Source: Variovorax paradoxus
Lineage (GTDB): Bacteria > Pseudomonadota > Gammaproteobacteria > Burkholderiales > Burkholderiaceae_C
Direction of reading: 5' to 3'
DNA length: 64,000 bases
Assembly: GCA_016806145.1 (NCBI GenBank)
Contig: CP063166.1
Coordinates: 3,224,001-3,288,000 of the forward strand
Shown here: positions 31,863 to 39,754 of the stretch, piece after piece
How positions within the stretch are numbered: position 1 is the first letter of the stretch
Layout: the number at the start of each line of letters is the position of its first letter
The notes under the pieces: model-generated
The model's input: the letters and a program-made list of their open reading frames with translations, nothing else
Told to the model about the DNA's origin: nothing
Database searches by the model: none
Translations under genes and position numbers: made by a program

Positions 31863-32046
31863 CCTTCGAAACCATCGGCGCGCCGCACGTGCCTGCTGGT
31901 GATTCCGAAGACTTCAAGCGGCCCGGACCGACATCATGGTCTTCAAGGGCGAGATTGACGCGTGGATGCGCGACAGGCTTGGGCGAGAGCGCAAGCTCGC
32001 GTTACCGCCGCGAGAAATCGCGATGCGGGGGGCTGCCCATCAGCGT
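31863..32046 (+). other. Low-GC island end with a short unassigned coding remnant
   Basis: 184 bases between the helicase gene and the convergent oxidoreductase. One plus-strand frame (ATG 31936, stop 32058) encodes about 40 residues beginning MVFKGEIDAWMRDRLGRERK. The EIDAWMRDR pattern loosely resembles the C-terminal end of AlpA-type phage or island regulators. The frame is open upstream only to a stop near 31902, so if real it is a fragment. No repeat of the guaA 3' end was seen here. Confidence 0.25.
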
Positions 32047-33018
32047 TCAAGAGACTGACGACCCGACCTCGATCGCGATCTTTCCCCGCACCCCGTTGTT
32101 GGGACTTTCCAGCCGCGCATGGGCAAGCGGAATGTCTGCCAGCGAATAGACGGCGCCCACGTGCGGCCGTAGCTGCCCGCGCTCGATCAGCGCACTCAAC
32201 TCATCGAGCTTGCCGCGGTTCTGCCGAGTGAAGACGAAGTGGTAGCTCGCGTTCTTGCCCCAGGCCTGGACGAGGTTCTGCGGCCGCGCGATGTCCACGA
32301 TGCTGACGACGCGGCCGAGCTGGGCCGCCGCGTCGGGGCTGCGCGACAGGGTGTCGCCGCCGATGGTGTCGAACACGACATCGACGCCGCGACCACCGGT
32401 CTCGCGCAGGACGGCGTCGACGTAGTCCTCCTTCTCGTAGTCGATGAGCACGTCGGCGCCCAGGCTGCGTGCGAACTCGAAGTTGGCTTCGCGCACGGTC
32501 GTGAACACCCGGGCTCCGATGGCTCTGGCGAGCTGGATCGCCACATGGCCGACGCCTCCCGCGCCGCCGTGCACCAGGATGCTTTCGCCCACCCTGAGCG
32601 CCGCGCGCACGACCAGCGCTTCCCATGCCGTGCCGCCCACCAGGGTCAGGCTCGCCGCTTCCAGATGGCTCAGCGAGGAGGGCTTCTTCCCGACGATGCC
32701 TTGGGCGGCCACGTGGTACTCGGCATAGCTGCCTGGCCCGTCGAAGATTTGCGGCGTGTACCAGACCTCGTCTCCGGGAGAGAAGGCCGTCACGCCCGGC
32801 CCGACTTCTTCGACCACGCCCGATACGTCGTGGCCGGTGATGGCCGGCAGCGGCACCAGGTCGGGATAGTCGCCGCGCCGGACCTGGTAATCGAGCGGAT
32901 TGATCGAGGTCGCATGGACCCGGACCAGGACCTGTCCCGCCTGGGGCACAGGCCGGGGCAGGTCGCACAGTTCGAACGATTCCGGGCCACCGAACGATGT
33001 GAGTCTCAGAGCTTTCAT
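32047..33018 (-). CDS. Zinc-independent quinone oxidoreductase-like MDR enzyme
   Basis: 323 residues of the medium-chain dehydrogenase/reductase superfamily, quinone oxidoreductase branch. It has the N-terminal GroES-like fold ([34 protein letters not shown]) and a Rossmann fold with [16 protein letters not shown] (about residues 148-163). The cysteine/histidine set of zinc alcohol dehydrogenases is not evident, so an NADPH-dependent quinone or enone reductase is likelier. It is transcribed after the ArsR-type gene and has its own copy of the presumed operator just upstream. Confidence 0.85.
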   Translation of the reverse strand: MKALRLTSFGGPESFELCDLPRPVPQAGQVLVRVHATSINPLDYQVRRGDYPDLVPLPAITGHDVSGVVEEVGPGVTAFSPGDEVWYTPQIFDGPGSYAEYHVAAQGIVGKKPSSLSHLEAASLTLVGGTAWEALVVRAALRVGESILVHGGAGGVGHVAIQLARAIGARVFTTVREANFEFARSLGADVLIDYEKEDYVDAVLRETGGRGVDVVFDTIGGDTLSRSPDAAAQLGRVVSIVDIARPQNLVQAWGKNASYHFVFTRQNRGKLDELSALIERGQLRPHVGAVYSLADIPLAHARLESPNNGVRGKIAIEVGSSVS

Positions 33019-33048
33019 GGCATGTCCTTCATTTCTGTAAAAAGGGAT

Positions 33049-33064
33049 ATCGAGAATTACCGAT
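33049..33064. promoter_or_regulatory. Operator copy between arsR-like gene and oxidoreductase
   Basis: ATCG-A-GAATTA-CCGAT, matching the second site at 33399-33414 in both half-sites apart from one base and sharing the AT-rich centre. It lies 31 bases upstream of the oxidoreductase start. Confidence 0.55.
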
Positions 33065-33084
33065 GTTTCGGGATAAAAAAAGGG

Positions 33085-33387
33085 TCAAAGCTCCTTGCCG
33101 ATGAGCTCGGCCAGGGCGCTGATGGTTGCCTCGTTGCGCTTGTAGTAGGTCCACTGACCGATGCGACGGACTTCGACGAGACCGGCGCGCTGCAAGGTCG
33201 CCAGGTAGTCCGACACCGTCGACTGCGACAGCCCGACGCCTTCCTGGATGCTGCTGACGCAGACCCCCACCGTCAGGACGTCGCCTTCGTCCTGCGGAGG
33301 AAAGTTCTTCGCGGGATCCTTCAAGCCCTTGAGGATGTCGAGGCGCGTAGGGTTCGAGAGGGCCTTGAAGACTTCGAGCAGTTCCAT
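33085..33387 (-). CDS. ArsR/SmtB-family winged-helix repressor
   Basis: 100 residues. The winged helix has recognition helix GLSQSTVSDYLATLQRAGLV (about 50-70) and wing VRRIGQWTYYKRNE. A single pair of nearby cysteines is not seen (one Cys near residue 43), so classic metal sensing through a CxC site is unlikely; redox or small-molecule sensing is possible. It is upstream of and probably co-transcribed with the quinone oxidoreductase. An inverted-repeat operator lies 12 bases before its start, pointing to autorepression. Confidence 0.88.
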   Translation of the reverse strand: MELLEVFKALSNPTRLDILKGLKDPAKNFPPQDEGDVLTVGVCVSSIQEGVGLSQSTVSDYLATLQRAGLVEVRRIGQWTYYKRNEATISALAELIGKEL

Positions 33388-33398
33388 GCGCCGATCGT

Positions 33399-33414
33399 AT
33401 CGGAATTTACCGAT
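33399..33414. promoter_or_regulatory. Operator of the ArsR-type repressor
   Basis: Perfect inverted repeat ATCGG-AATTTA-CCGAT immediately upstream of the repressor start. A near copy lies upstream of the target oxidoreductase. Confidence 0.6.
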
Positions 33415-33441
33415 ATCCCAATGCCGATGACGTATGACCCT

Positions 33442-34479
33442 TCAGGTCGCGGGGGCCAGCCACCACGCATGCCCCGTGCGCGGCGCTTCCAACGCCACCC
33501 GTTCTCCCATCACCGGCGTGGCCAGCTTCACATCGCGCGCCCGTGCCAGCGCCTGGATCCGCTCGAACGGCTCGTTCCACGCGTGCATCGCCAGGTCGAA
33601 GGTGCCGTTGTGCACCGGCAGCAGCCAGTGCCCGCGCAGGTCCAGGTGGGCCTGCAGCGTCTGCTCGGGCTGCATGTGGACCTCGGCCCATTGCCTGTCG
33701 TAGGCGCCGGTCTCGAGCATGGTCACGTCGAAGGGGCCGTAGCGATCGCCGATGGTCTTGAAGTCGGCGTGGTAGCCGGTATCGCCGCTGAAGAAGAGCC
33801 GCAGGTCGCCGGACAGGATCACCCACGAGGCCCAGAGGGTGCGGTCCTCGTCGAGCAGGGTGCGGCCCGAGAAATGCTGCGCGGGCACGGTCGCGAGGCG
33901 GATGCCGCCGACGCTGGTCTCGTCCCACCAGTCGAGCTGCCGCACCCGCGCCGGGTCGACGCCCCAGCCGATCAGGCGGTCGCCCACGCCGAGCGGCGTG
34001 ACGAACACCTCGACCTTGGGCGCGAGCCGCGCGATGGCGGCGCGGTCCAGGTGGTCGAAGTGGTCGTGCGAGAGGATCACGCCCTTGATCGGGGGCAGGT
34101 CGTCGATGCCGATCGGCGGCGCGTGGAAGCGCTTGGGGCCCGCCCATTGCACCGGCGACGCGCGCTCGGAGAACACGGGGTCGGTGAGCCAGAACTCGCC
34201 GTCGAGCTTGAGCAGCAGGGTCGAATGGCCGAGGCGATAGAGGCTGCGGTCCGGCGCTTCCAGCAGCGCCGCGGTCGTCAGCGGCCGCACCGGAATCGGC
34301 GTGCTCGGCACGGTGGTGTCGCTCTTGCCGGTCAGGACCCGCCAGCCGATCGCCACGGTCTTCAGAAAACCCATCGGCGCGCGCGGCACGACGTTGCGAT
34401 AGACGCCGTCGCGCTGCTGCGGCGACTGGGGATGGGCCGTGGGACGCGAACCGCAGGCGCAAAGCGAGAAGGTGGACAT
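33442..34479 (-). CDS. MBL-fold metallo-hydrolase (NAPE-PLD/UlaG-like)
   Basis: 345 residues. The metallo-beta-lactamase signature is HDHFDHLD (about residue 150), with further metal ligands in AQHFSG, SGDTGY and a C-terminal HNGTFDLAMH. This arrangement matches the UlaG/N-acyl-phosphatidylethanolamine phospholipase D-like branch. The N-terminus (MSTFSLCACGSRP) has a cysteine pair but no convincing lipobox. It follows the TetR gene by 35 bases on the same strand, so that regulator probably controls it. The substrate is unknown. Confidence 0.85.
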   Translation of the reverse strand: MSTFSLCACGSRPTAHPQSPQQRDGVYRNVVPRAPMGFLKTVAIGWRVLTGKSDTTVPSTPIPVRPLTTAALLEAPDRSLYRLGHSTLLLKLDGEFWLTDPVFSERASPVQWAGPKRFHAPPIGIDDLPPIKGVILSHDHFDHLDRAAIARLAPKVEVFVTPLGVGDRLIGWGVDPARVRQLDWWDETSVGGIRLATVPAQHFSGRTLLDEDRTLWASWVILSGDLRLFFSGDTGYHADFKTIGDRYGPFDVTMLETGAYDRQWAEVHMQPEQTLQAHLDLRGHWLLPVHNGTFDLAMHAWNEPFERIQALARARDVKLATPVMGERVALEAPRTGHAWWLAPAT

Positions 34480-34514
34480 GGCGAGGACTCCGTTCGTGAA
34501 CAGGTGGAAGGGGC

Positions 34515-35105
34515 TCAGGCGCCGGCCGCCGGGCCGGGACGGCCGCAGACGAGGCGCACGGTGGTGCGGATGCCGGCCTGGTACTCGGCCGGGGTGCGGG
34601 CGTAGTGCTTGAGGCCGTGCGAGGCGGCATACAGGTGCTGCGCGAGCGCCTTGGCCGTGAGGCCGGCGCCGCGCCAGGGCACGGCGTCGCCGGCGGACTG
34701 GATGGCGCGTGCCAGTTCCTTGGGAACGGCCTGGTCGAACTCCTCGAGCACCGGGCCGACCAGCTCGCGCGCGGTCGCGACGATCTCGTTCATGTGCTCG
34801 AGCGACATCTGCGAACCGTCGTTCTGCGCATGCAGCGCCGCGAAGGCGCCGACCAGCCGCTCCTCGATCGGCAACTCCTCGCGCGCCAGCGCGGCGCGCA
34901 TGGCCGCGAGGCCGCGTTCGGCGAACCAGGTGACGGCCTGCTTGAAGAGTTCGTCCTTCGCGCTGAAGTGCAGGTAGAGGCCCTGGCGCGAGATGCCGGC
35001 GGCGCCCGCAAGGTCGTCCATCGAGGTCTTGCGATAGCCGTAGCGCAGGAAGACGCCGATCGCGGCCTCCATGATCGCGACGCGCCGGTCGGGGGGCGGG
35101 GCCAT
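34515..35105 (-). CDS. TetR/AcrR-family repressor
   Basis: 196 residues from ATG 35105 (MAPPPDRRVAIMEAA), which puts the HTH (GYRKTSMDDLAGAAGISRQG-LYLHF) at the normal distance from the N-terminus. A GTG at 35210 would add 35 residues and lies closer to the promoter at 35247-35274, so the start is not certain. The C-terminal ligand domain is of generic AcrR type. It probably represses itself and the metallo-hydrolase gene. Confidence 0.85.
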   Translation of the reverse strand: MAPPPDRRVAIMEAAIGVFLRYGYRKTSMDDLAGAAGISRQGLYLHFSAKDELFKQAVTWFAERGLAAMRAALAREELPIEERLVGAFAALHAQNDGSQMSLEHMNEIVATARELVGPVLEEFDQAVPKELARAIQSAGDAVPWRGAGLTAKALAQHLYAASHGLKHYARTPAEYQAGIRTTVRLVCGRPGPAAGA

Positions 35106-35246
35106 CAGCGGGGCGCTCCGGCAAGGCCGAAGGAGATCGAGGGCAGAGAAGGCATGGGCGAGTTCGACGGTTAGGGTGGTGTTCAAGGCCCCCGCCGATC
35201 GACGCACCACGAAGCCCGGCCGCCGGTCCGCGAGGACAGGCGTCGA

Positions 35247-35274
35247 ACTTTACAATATTGATCTATTTTGTCAA
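35247..35274 (-). promoter_or_regulatory. Promoter upstream of the TetR/metallo-hydrolase unit
   Basis: On the minus strand a perfect -35 TTGACA (35274-35269) is followed by a 16-base AT-rich spacer and -10 TAAAGT (35252-35247). The spacer and flanks contain an ATTGA...TCAAT inverted repeat (35256-35275) that could be a TetR-type operator. Confidence 0.55.
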
Positions 35275-35302
35275 TTTGGTCTGGAGATCGAGACCCCGCT
35301 CC

Positions 35303-36247
35303 TCACGCGGTTTCAACGCTCTCGTAGACGAGGATCGCCGCCGCGAGGTCCTCGAGCGCAGTGCCAACGGCCTTGAAGACGGTCCGTCTATCGGACTCGG
35401 TTCGTCCCTGGACCCGGCCGGCGGCGAGGTCGGCCAGCTCTCCCGCCACGTCCGCCGCCGCGAACACGCCGCGCGACATCGGCCCGAGCAGTTCGCCGCT
35501 CTTCTGCAGCGCTTCCCGCGTGTCGATGAAGAGCCTCGCGCCAACGAAAGCGTCGTCGTCGGCCTCGCGCATCTGCGGTGTGAAGCTTCCGATCAGGTCG
35601 AGGTGGCCGTGCGGCCGCAGCCAGGCGCCTTCGATCACCGGCTGCGTGGCGAGCGTGGCGCAGCTCACGATGTCGGCTTCGCTCGCGGCCTGGCCGAGGT
35701 CGGTGGCGACGAACGCATCGATATCTTGCGCGTGGAGACGCGCAGCGAGTTCCTTCGCCGCCACTTCGTTGCGATCCCAGACCGCGATGCGCTCGATCGG
35801 CCGCACGGTGCGAAAAGCCTCGGGAACCAGACCACCGACACGGCCGCAACCGACGACGAGCAGGCTGCGCGCCTCCACGGGTGCGAGGTACGACGCGGCG
35901 AGGGCCGATGCGGCGGCGGTGCGGCGCGAGGTGATTTCGTTGCCATCGATCTGCGCCAGCGGCTCGCCGGTGCGTGCGTCGTAGAGCGTGTAGGTCGAGA
36001 ACAGCCCCGGCAGGCCGCGTTCGGCATTGCCCGGGAAGATGTTCACCGTCTTGATACCCAGGTAGCGGCCCTCCTGCCACGCCGGCATGATCAGCACGGT
36101 TCCGCCCGGTTGCTCGGCCTGGCCCGCAAGCGCATGCACATGCCGCAATGGCACTTCGCAGCCGGCGATGAACATGTCGCGCAGCGCGGGGATCAGGCGC
36201 TCGAAGCGCAGGGCGCGGCGGGTGGTTTCGGTATCGATGGTTCTCAT
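35303..36247 (-). CDS. Ornithine cyclodeaminase/mu-crystallin family protein
   Basis: 314 residues. The NAD-binding fold has LLVVGCGRVGGLVPEAF (near residue 128; the usual GxGxxG is GCGRVG) and the substrate domain has the conserved GIKTVNIFPGN and STYTLYDARTGEPLAQIDG-type segments. Family members include ornithine cyclodeaminase, alanine dehydrogenase and ketimine reductases, and substrate cannot be read from sequence. Start ATG 36247. It is last in a minus-strand operon with the molybdopterin fusion enzyme (31-base gap) and the AtoE-like carrier. Confidence 0.85.
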   Translation of the reverse strand: MRTIDTETTRRALRFERLIPALRDMFIAGCEVPLRHVHALAGQAEQPGGTVLIMPAWQEGRYLGIKTVNIFPGNAERGLPGLFSTYTLYDARTGEPLAQIDGNEITSRRTAAASALAASYLAPVEARSLLVVGCGRVGGLVPEAFRTVRPIERIAVWDRNEVAAKELAARLHAQDIDAFVATDLGQAASEADIVSCATLATQPVIEGAWLRPHGHLDLIGSFTPQMREADDDAFVGARLFIDTREALQKSGELLGPMSRGVFAAADVAGELADLAAGRVQGRTESDRRTVFKAVGTALEDLAAAILVYESVETA

Positions 36248-36278
36248 GGGGTAGTGGCGGGTGAACGGAGGTCGGGGC

Positions 36279-39200
36279 TCATGCATCGAGCACGAGGTCT
36301 TCGAGCGGCACGGCCTGGCATGTCAGGCACACGGCCGGGTCTTCGGGTTCGCGGCCATGCAGGTGCGCGACCTTGCCGGCGATCAGGCGCACGGCGCAGC
36401 TTTCGCATTGCCCCACGCGGCAGCCGCTGGGCAGTGGCAGACCCAGCGATTCGCCGAAGCTCATCAAGCTGCCTTGCCGGGGCGTCCACGTGGCGGGCCC
36501 GCGGCCCGAGCGCGCGAAGCGGACCTCGAACTGCTGGATGCCATCGGTCGGCGGCGCCGCGGGCGAACGGAACACCTCGCTGAAGATGTCGAAGCGCGGG
36601 ACGCCGCGCGCCACCAGTCCCGCGATGACGCTGTCCATCATGGCGGGCGGGCCGCACAGGTAGAAGCGTGCCCGTTGCGCGATCAGCGCATCGTCCACCA
36701 CGCCGGCATCGATGTAGCGGTCCGACTGGTAGTCGATGCCGAGGCGGTCCTCGGGCAGCGGCGCGTTGTAGTGGTCGATCACCCGCAGCCGCGGCAGGCG
36801 CGCGCGGTGCTGCGCGATGCGTTCGCGGAAGGCGTGCGTCGCGCTGTTCTGGTTGGCGTAGTAGAGCTCGATCGCGGGGCCTTCGGCGCCGTCGGGCAGC
36901 GACTCGAGCAGGCTGATGAACGGCGTGATGCCGATGCCGCCCGCGAACAGCACCAGCGGCTGGGGCGAACGTCGGGGAATCACGAAGCCGCCGGACGGTG
37001 CCCGCAGCTCGACCGTGTCGCCGAGCTTCAGTTCGCGATGCAGGTGGCCCGACATGCGCCCCTGGTACGGCGTGCCGTCGGCCGCGCGGCCGCGCTGGTG
37101 CCGCACCGCGATGCTGTAGCCGCGCCGATCCTCTCGCTCGGCCGCACCGGTGAGCGAATAGGCACGCGAGACCGGCGTGCCATCGCCGGGGTCGAGCTTG
37201 AGTTCGACATGCTGGCCGGGCCGGTAGTCGGGCAGGGCGCCACCGTCGACGGGCGCGAAGTGGATGCCCAGCACGCCTTCGGCCTCGGGCCGCAGCTCGT
37301 CGATGCGAAAGCGGCGCATGCCCGTCCATGCGCGCTGTCGCAACGCCGTGGCGAGATCGCGTTCGATGTCGCAGAGAAAGGAGCGGTGCGGCGCCGAGCC
37401 GCTGACCGGGTCGCAATGGTCGGCCGAGATCAGCGCGTTGAAATTGCTGCTCAGCGCACCATCGACCGGCAGGCCCTCGCGGTCCAGCTCGCTGCAGCCC
37501 TGCCACCAGCCGAACTCGGCCACGACGACATCGTCGGCCAGGCCGGGCGTGACGCGCGCGACGAAGCGGGCCTCGCCCACGCGCGTGCGGATGCGCAGCC
37601 AGTCGCCGTCGACGATGTGCTTGGCCTGCGCGAGCGCGGGGCTCAACTCGGCCACCGGCTCGGGCGCGCGCCTGCGCAGCGAGGGCAGGCTGCGATGCTG
37701 GCTGTGGCAGTAGAGGCCGTTCTTGGCCGAGCTCAGCACGTAAGGGAAGCGGCCCTGTTCGGTCGCCCTGGCGTCGCGCGGCGTGTCCGCGGGCTCGACG
37801 AAGCTCGCCACGGGCGGCTGACCGTGGCGCAGCAGGGTTTCGGAATAGAGCTCGACGCGGCGCGTGGGCGTGTCGAAGCCTCGCACGCCGGTGGGCGTTT
37901 CGCGCGCGTACTTCCGTTCGCCCGCGTCGATGTCGCAGGCCACGCCTTCGGGCCGCTTGCGCAACTGCGCCACCGTGAGACCCAGCGGCTCGAGGATGTG
38001 GTTCCATCCGGCCTCCAGGCTGCCGCCGAAGAATGCCTGTCCCATGCCGAGGCGTTGCGCGAGATCGAACAGCACCTCGTTGTCGGAACGCGATTCCCCG
38101 CGCGGTGCCACCATGCGCTGGCGCAGTTGCACCCAGCCGGCCGCGCGGTCGTCGATCTCGAAGCCGATGCGCAGGCCCTCGCGCTCCCAGGGCGTGTCGA
38201 TCGGCAGCAGGATGTCGGCATGGCGCGCGGCCGGCGTCTCGAACAGGTCGCAATGCACGTGGAACTCGAGCTGCGACAGCGCCTGCTGCGCGAGCGCGGT
38301 GTCGGCCTGCGAGACCGGCAGGTTGGTGCCGAAGGCCATCATCGCGCGCACCTTGTACGGCTCGCCCTCGACGATCGCGCGATAGGTGTCGCGCGCGGTC
38401 ACCCAGCCCTGGGCGGGCGGGCCGATCGGCCGTTCCTTCAGGCCGAGCGCCTTGGCGCGCTGCGCATCGGGCAGCAGCGAGAGCGCATTGACCGCGTTGA
38501 CGCGCGGGCCGGTGCGCACGCGGTTGCCGCCGATGCGATCGAAGCTGCCGCACAGCGCGTACAGGGTGGCGACCGCGCGTTCCGACTGGGTCGCGTTGGT
38601 GTGTTGCCCGATGCCGGTCCAGGCGTGATAGGCCGTGCGGTGCCCGCCGCCGAACAGCTCGGCCGCGGCGCGCAGCGGGGTTTCGGGCACGCCGGTGATG
38701 CGTTCCACCTCCCGCGGCGTCCAGGTGGCGCAGGCCTGCGCCAGCAGATCGAAGGCCGGGCGGCACGCGAGGCGCTGGCCGTGCTCCGTCGTCACCGTGA
38801 CAGCACCGCGCAGGCGGAAGTGGGGCGAGCCTTGAGCTCGTGCGGCCCGAGCGGTGTCGTAGGGCACGGCCCCCTGGTCCGCATCGCTCCAGACCATGAA
38901 GCGGTCGCCCTCGGCATCGGGCCGCAGGTCGCGCTCGCGCAGCAGATGCCCGTCGTCGTCGCGCACCAGCAGCGGCGCATTGGTCCAGTCGCGCACGAAG
39001 GCTGCGTCGAAGCGCTCGTCCTCGATCAACAGGCGGATCAGCCCGAGCGCGAGCGCCGCGTCGGTGCCGGGCCGCACCGGCAGCCACACGTCGGCCTGGC
39101 GCGCCAGCGCCGTGGGACGCGGATCGACCACGATCATCCGCGCGCCTTTCGCGCGGCCCTTCGCGATGGCATTGGCCTGCGCCAGCCAGGTGTTGCTGGG

Positions 39201-39737
39201 GTTGTGGCCCCACAGCACGATCAGCTCGGCCTGCGCATAGTCGGCCGGCGGCATGCCGCAGCCAAAGGTGAAGGCATGGGCGAAGTCCTTGTGCCAGTTG
39301 CAGACCTCGGTCGCATAGCAGATGTTGGGGCTGCCGAAGAGGCGCACGAAGCGCTCGATCCAGTCGATGCTGTCGCTCAGGGGCGTGCCGCTCGGCGTGG
39401 TGACCGCGAACACCACCGATTCGGCGCCGCTCTCGGCCCTGATGGCGCCCAGGCGCCGGGCGGTCTCGGCCAGCGCCTCTTCCCAGCCGATGCGCACCCA
39501 GCCCGGATCCGGATCGCCCTTGGGCCGCGTGCGGCGCATGGGATGCAGCACGCGGTGCGGGCTGTGCACGAGCTCGGGCGCGGCCTTGCCCTTCATGCAC
39601 ATCGCATGGCCGGTCGGGTGCGTCGTGTCGGGCCGCACCGACACCAGCATGTCGCCGCGCACCTCGTTGAGCGTGCCGCAGCGCGAGCGGCAGAGCGTGC
39701 AGTAGCCGGGCTTGGTGTGTGTCGTGGCCGCGGCCAT
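36279..39737 (-). CDS. Molybdopterin oxidoreductase fused to NAD(P)H reductase and [2Fe-2S] ferredoxin
   Basis: 1152 residues. N-terminal DMSO-reductase-family oxidoreductase (1-790) starts with a [4Fe-4S] site, Cys13, Cys16, Cys20 and Cys47, and continues through Mo-bis-MGD binding domains to the dinucleotide-binding end. A ferredoxin-reductase module follows (about 810-1060) with flavin motif SRAYSLTG, nucleotide loop FAGGIGITPF and CGPPAMM. A plant-type ferredoxin ends the protein (about 1070-1152; GCRVGQCESC and CLTC). Reductase plus ferredoxin match the phthalate/vanillate reductase type. The enzyme therefore appears able to draw electrons directly from NAD(P)H, as in assimilatory reductases. 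The substrate is unknown; start ATG 39737 was chosen over a longer frame reading through the carrier gene. Confidence 0.85.
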   Translation of the reverse strand: MAAATTHTKPGYCTLCRSRCGTLNEVRGDMLVSVRPDTTHPTGHAMCMKGKAAPELVHSPHRVLHPMRRTRPKGDPDPGWVRIGWEEALAETARRLGAIRAESGAESVVFAVTTPSGTPLSDSIDWIERFVRLFGSPNICYATEVCNWHKDFAHAFTFGCGMPPADYAQAELIVLWGHNPSNTWLAQANAIAKGRAKGARMIVVDPRPTALARQADVWLPVRPGTDAALALGLIRLLIEDERFDAAFVRDWTNAPLLVRDDDGHLLRERDLRPDAEGDRFMVWSDADQGAVPYDTARAARAQGSPHFRLRGAVTVTTEHGQRLACRPAFDLLAQACATWTPREVERITGVPETPLRAAAELFGGGHRTAYHAWTGIGQHTNATQSERAVATLYALCGSFDRIGGNRVRTGPRVNAVNALSLLPDAQRAKALGLKERPIGPPAQGWVTARDTYRAIVEGEPYKVRAMMAFGTNLPVSQADTALAQQALSQLEFHVHCDLFETPAARHADILLPIDTPWEREGLRIGFEIDDRAAGWVQLRQRMVAPRGESRSDNEVLFDLAQRLGMGQAFFGGSLEAGWNHILEPLGLTVAQLRKRPEGVACDIDAGERKYARETPTGVRGFDTPTRRVELYSETLLRHGQPPVASFVEPADTPRDARATEQGRFPYVLSSAKNGLYCHSQHRSLPSLRRRAPEPVAELSPALAQAKHIVDGDWLRIRTRVGEARFVARVTPGLADDVVVAEFGWWQGCSELDREGLPVDGALSSNFNALISADHCDPVSGSAPHRSFLCDIERDLATALRQRAWTGMRRFRIDELRPEAEGVLGIHFAPVDGGALPDYRPGQHVELKLDPGDGTPVSRAYSLTGAAEREDRRGYSIAVRHQRGRAADGTPYQGRMSGHLHRELKLGDTVELRAPSGGFVIPRRSPQPLVLFAGGIGITPFISLLESLPDGAEGPAIELYYANQNSATHAFRERIAQHRARLPRLRVIDHYNAPLPEDRLGIDYQSDRYIDAGVVDDALIAQRARFYLCGPPAMMDSVIAGLVARGVPRFDIFSEVFRSPAAPPTDGIQQFEVRFARSGRGPATWTPRQGSLMSFGESLGLPLPSGCRVGQCESCAVRLIAGKVAHLHGREPEDPAVCLTCQAVPLEDLVLDA

Positions 39738-39754
39738 TGGAGTGCCCGGTCCGT

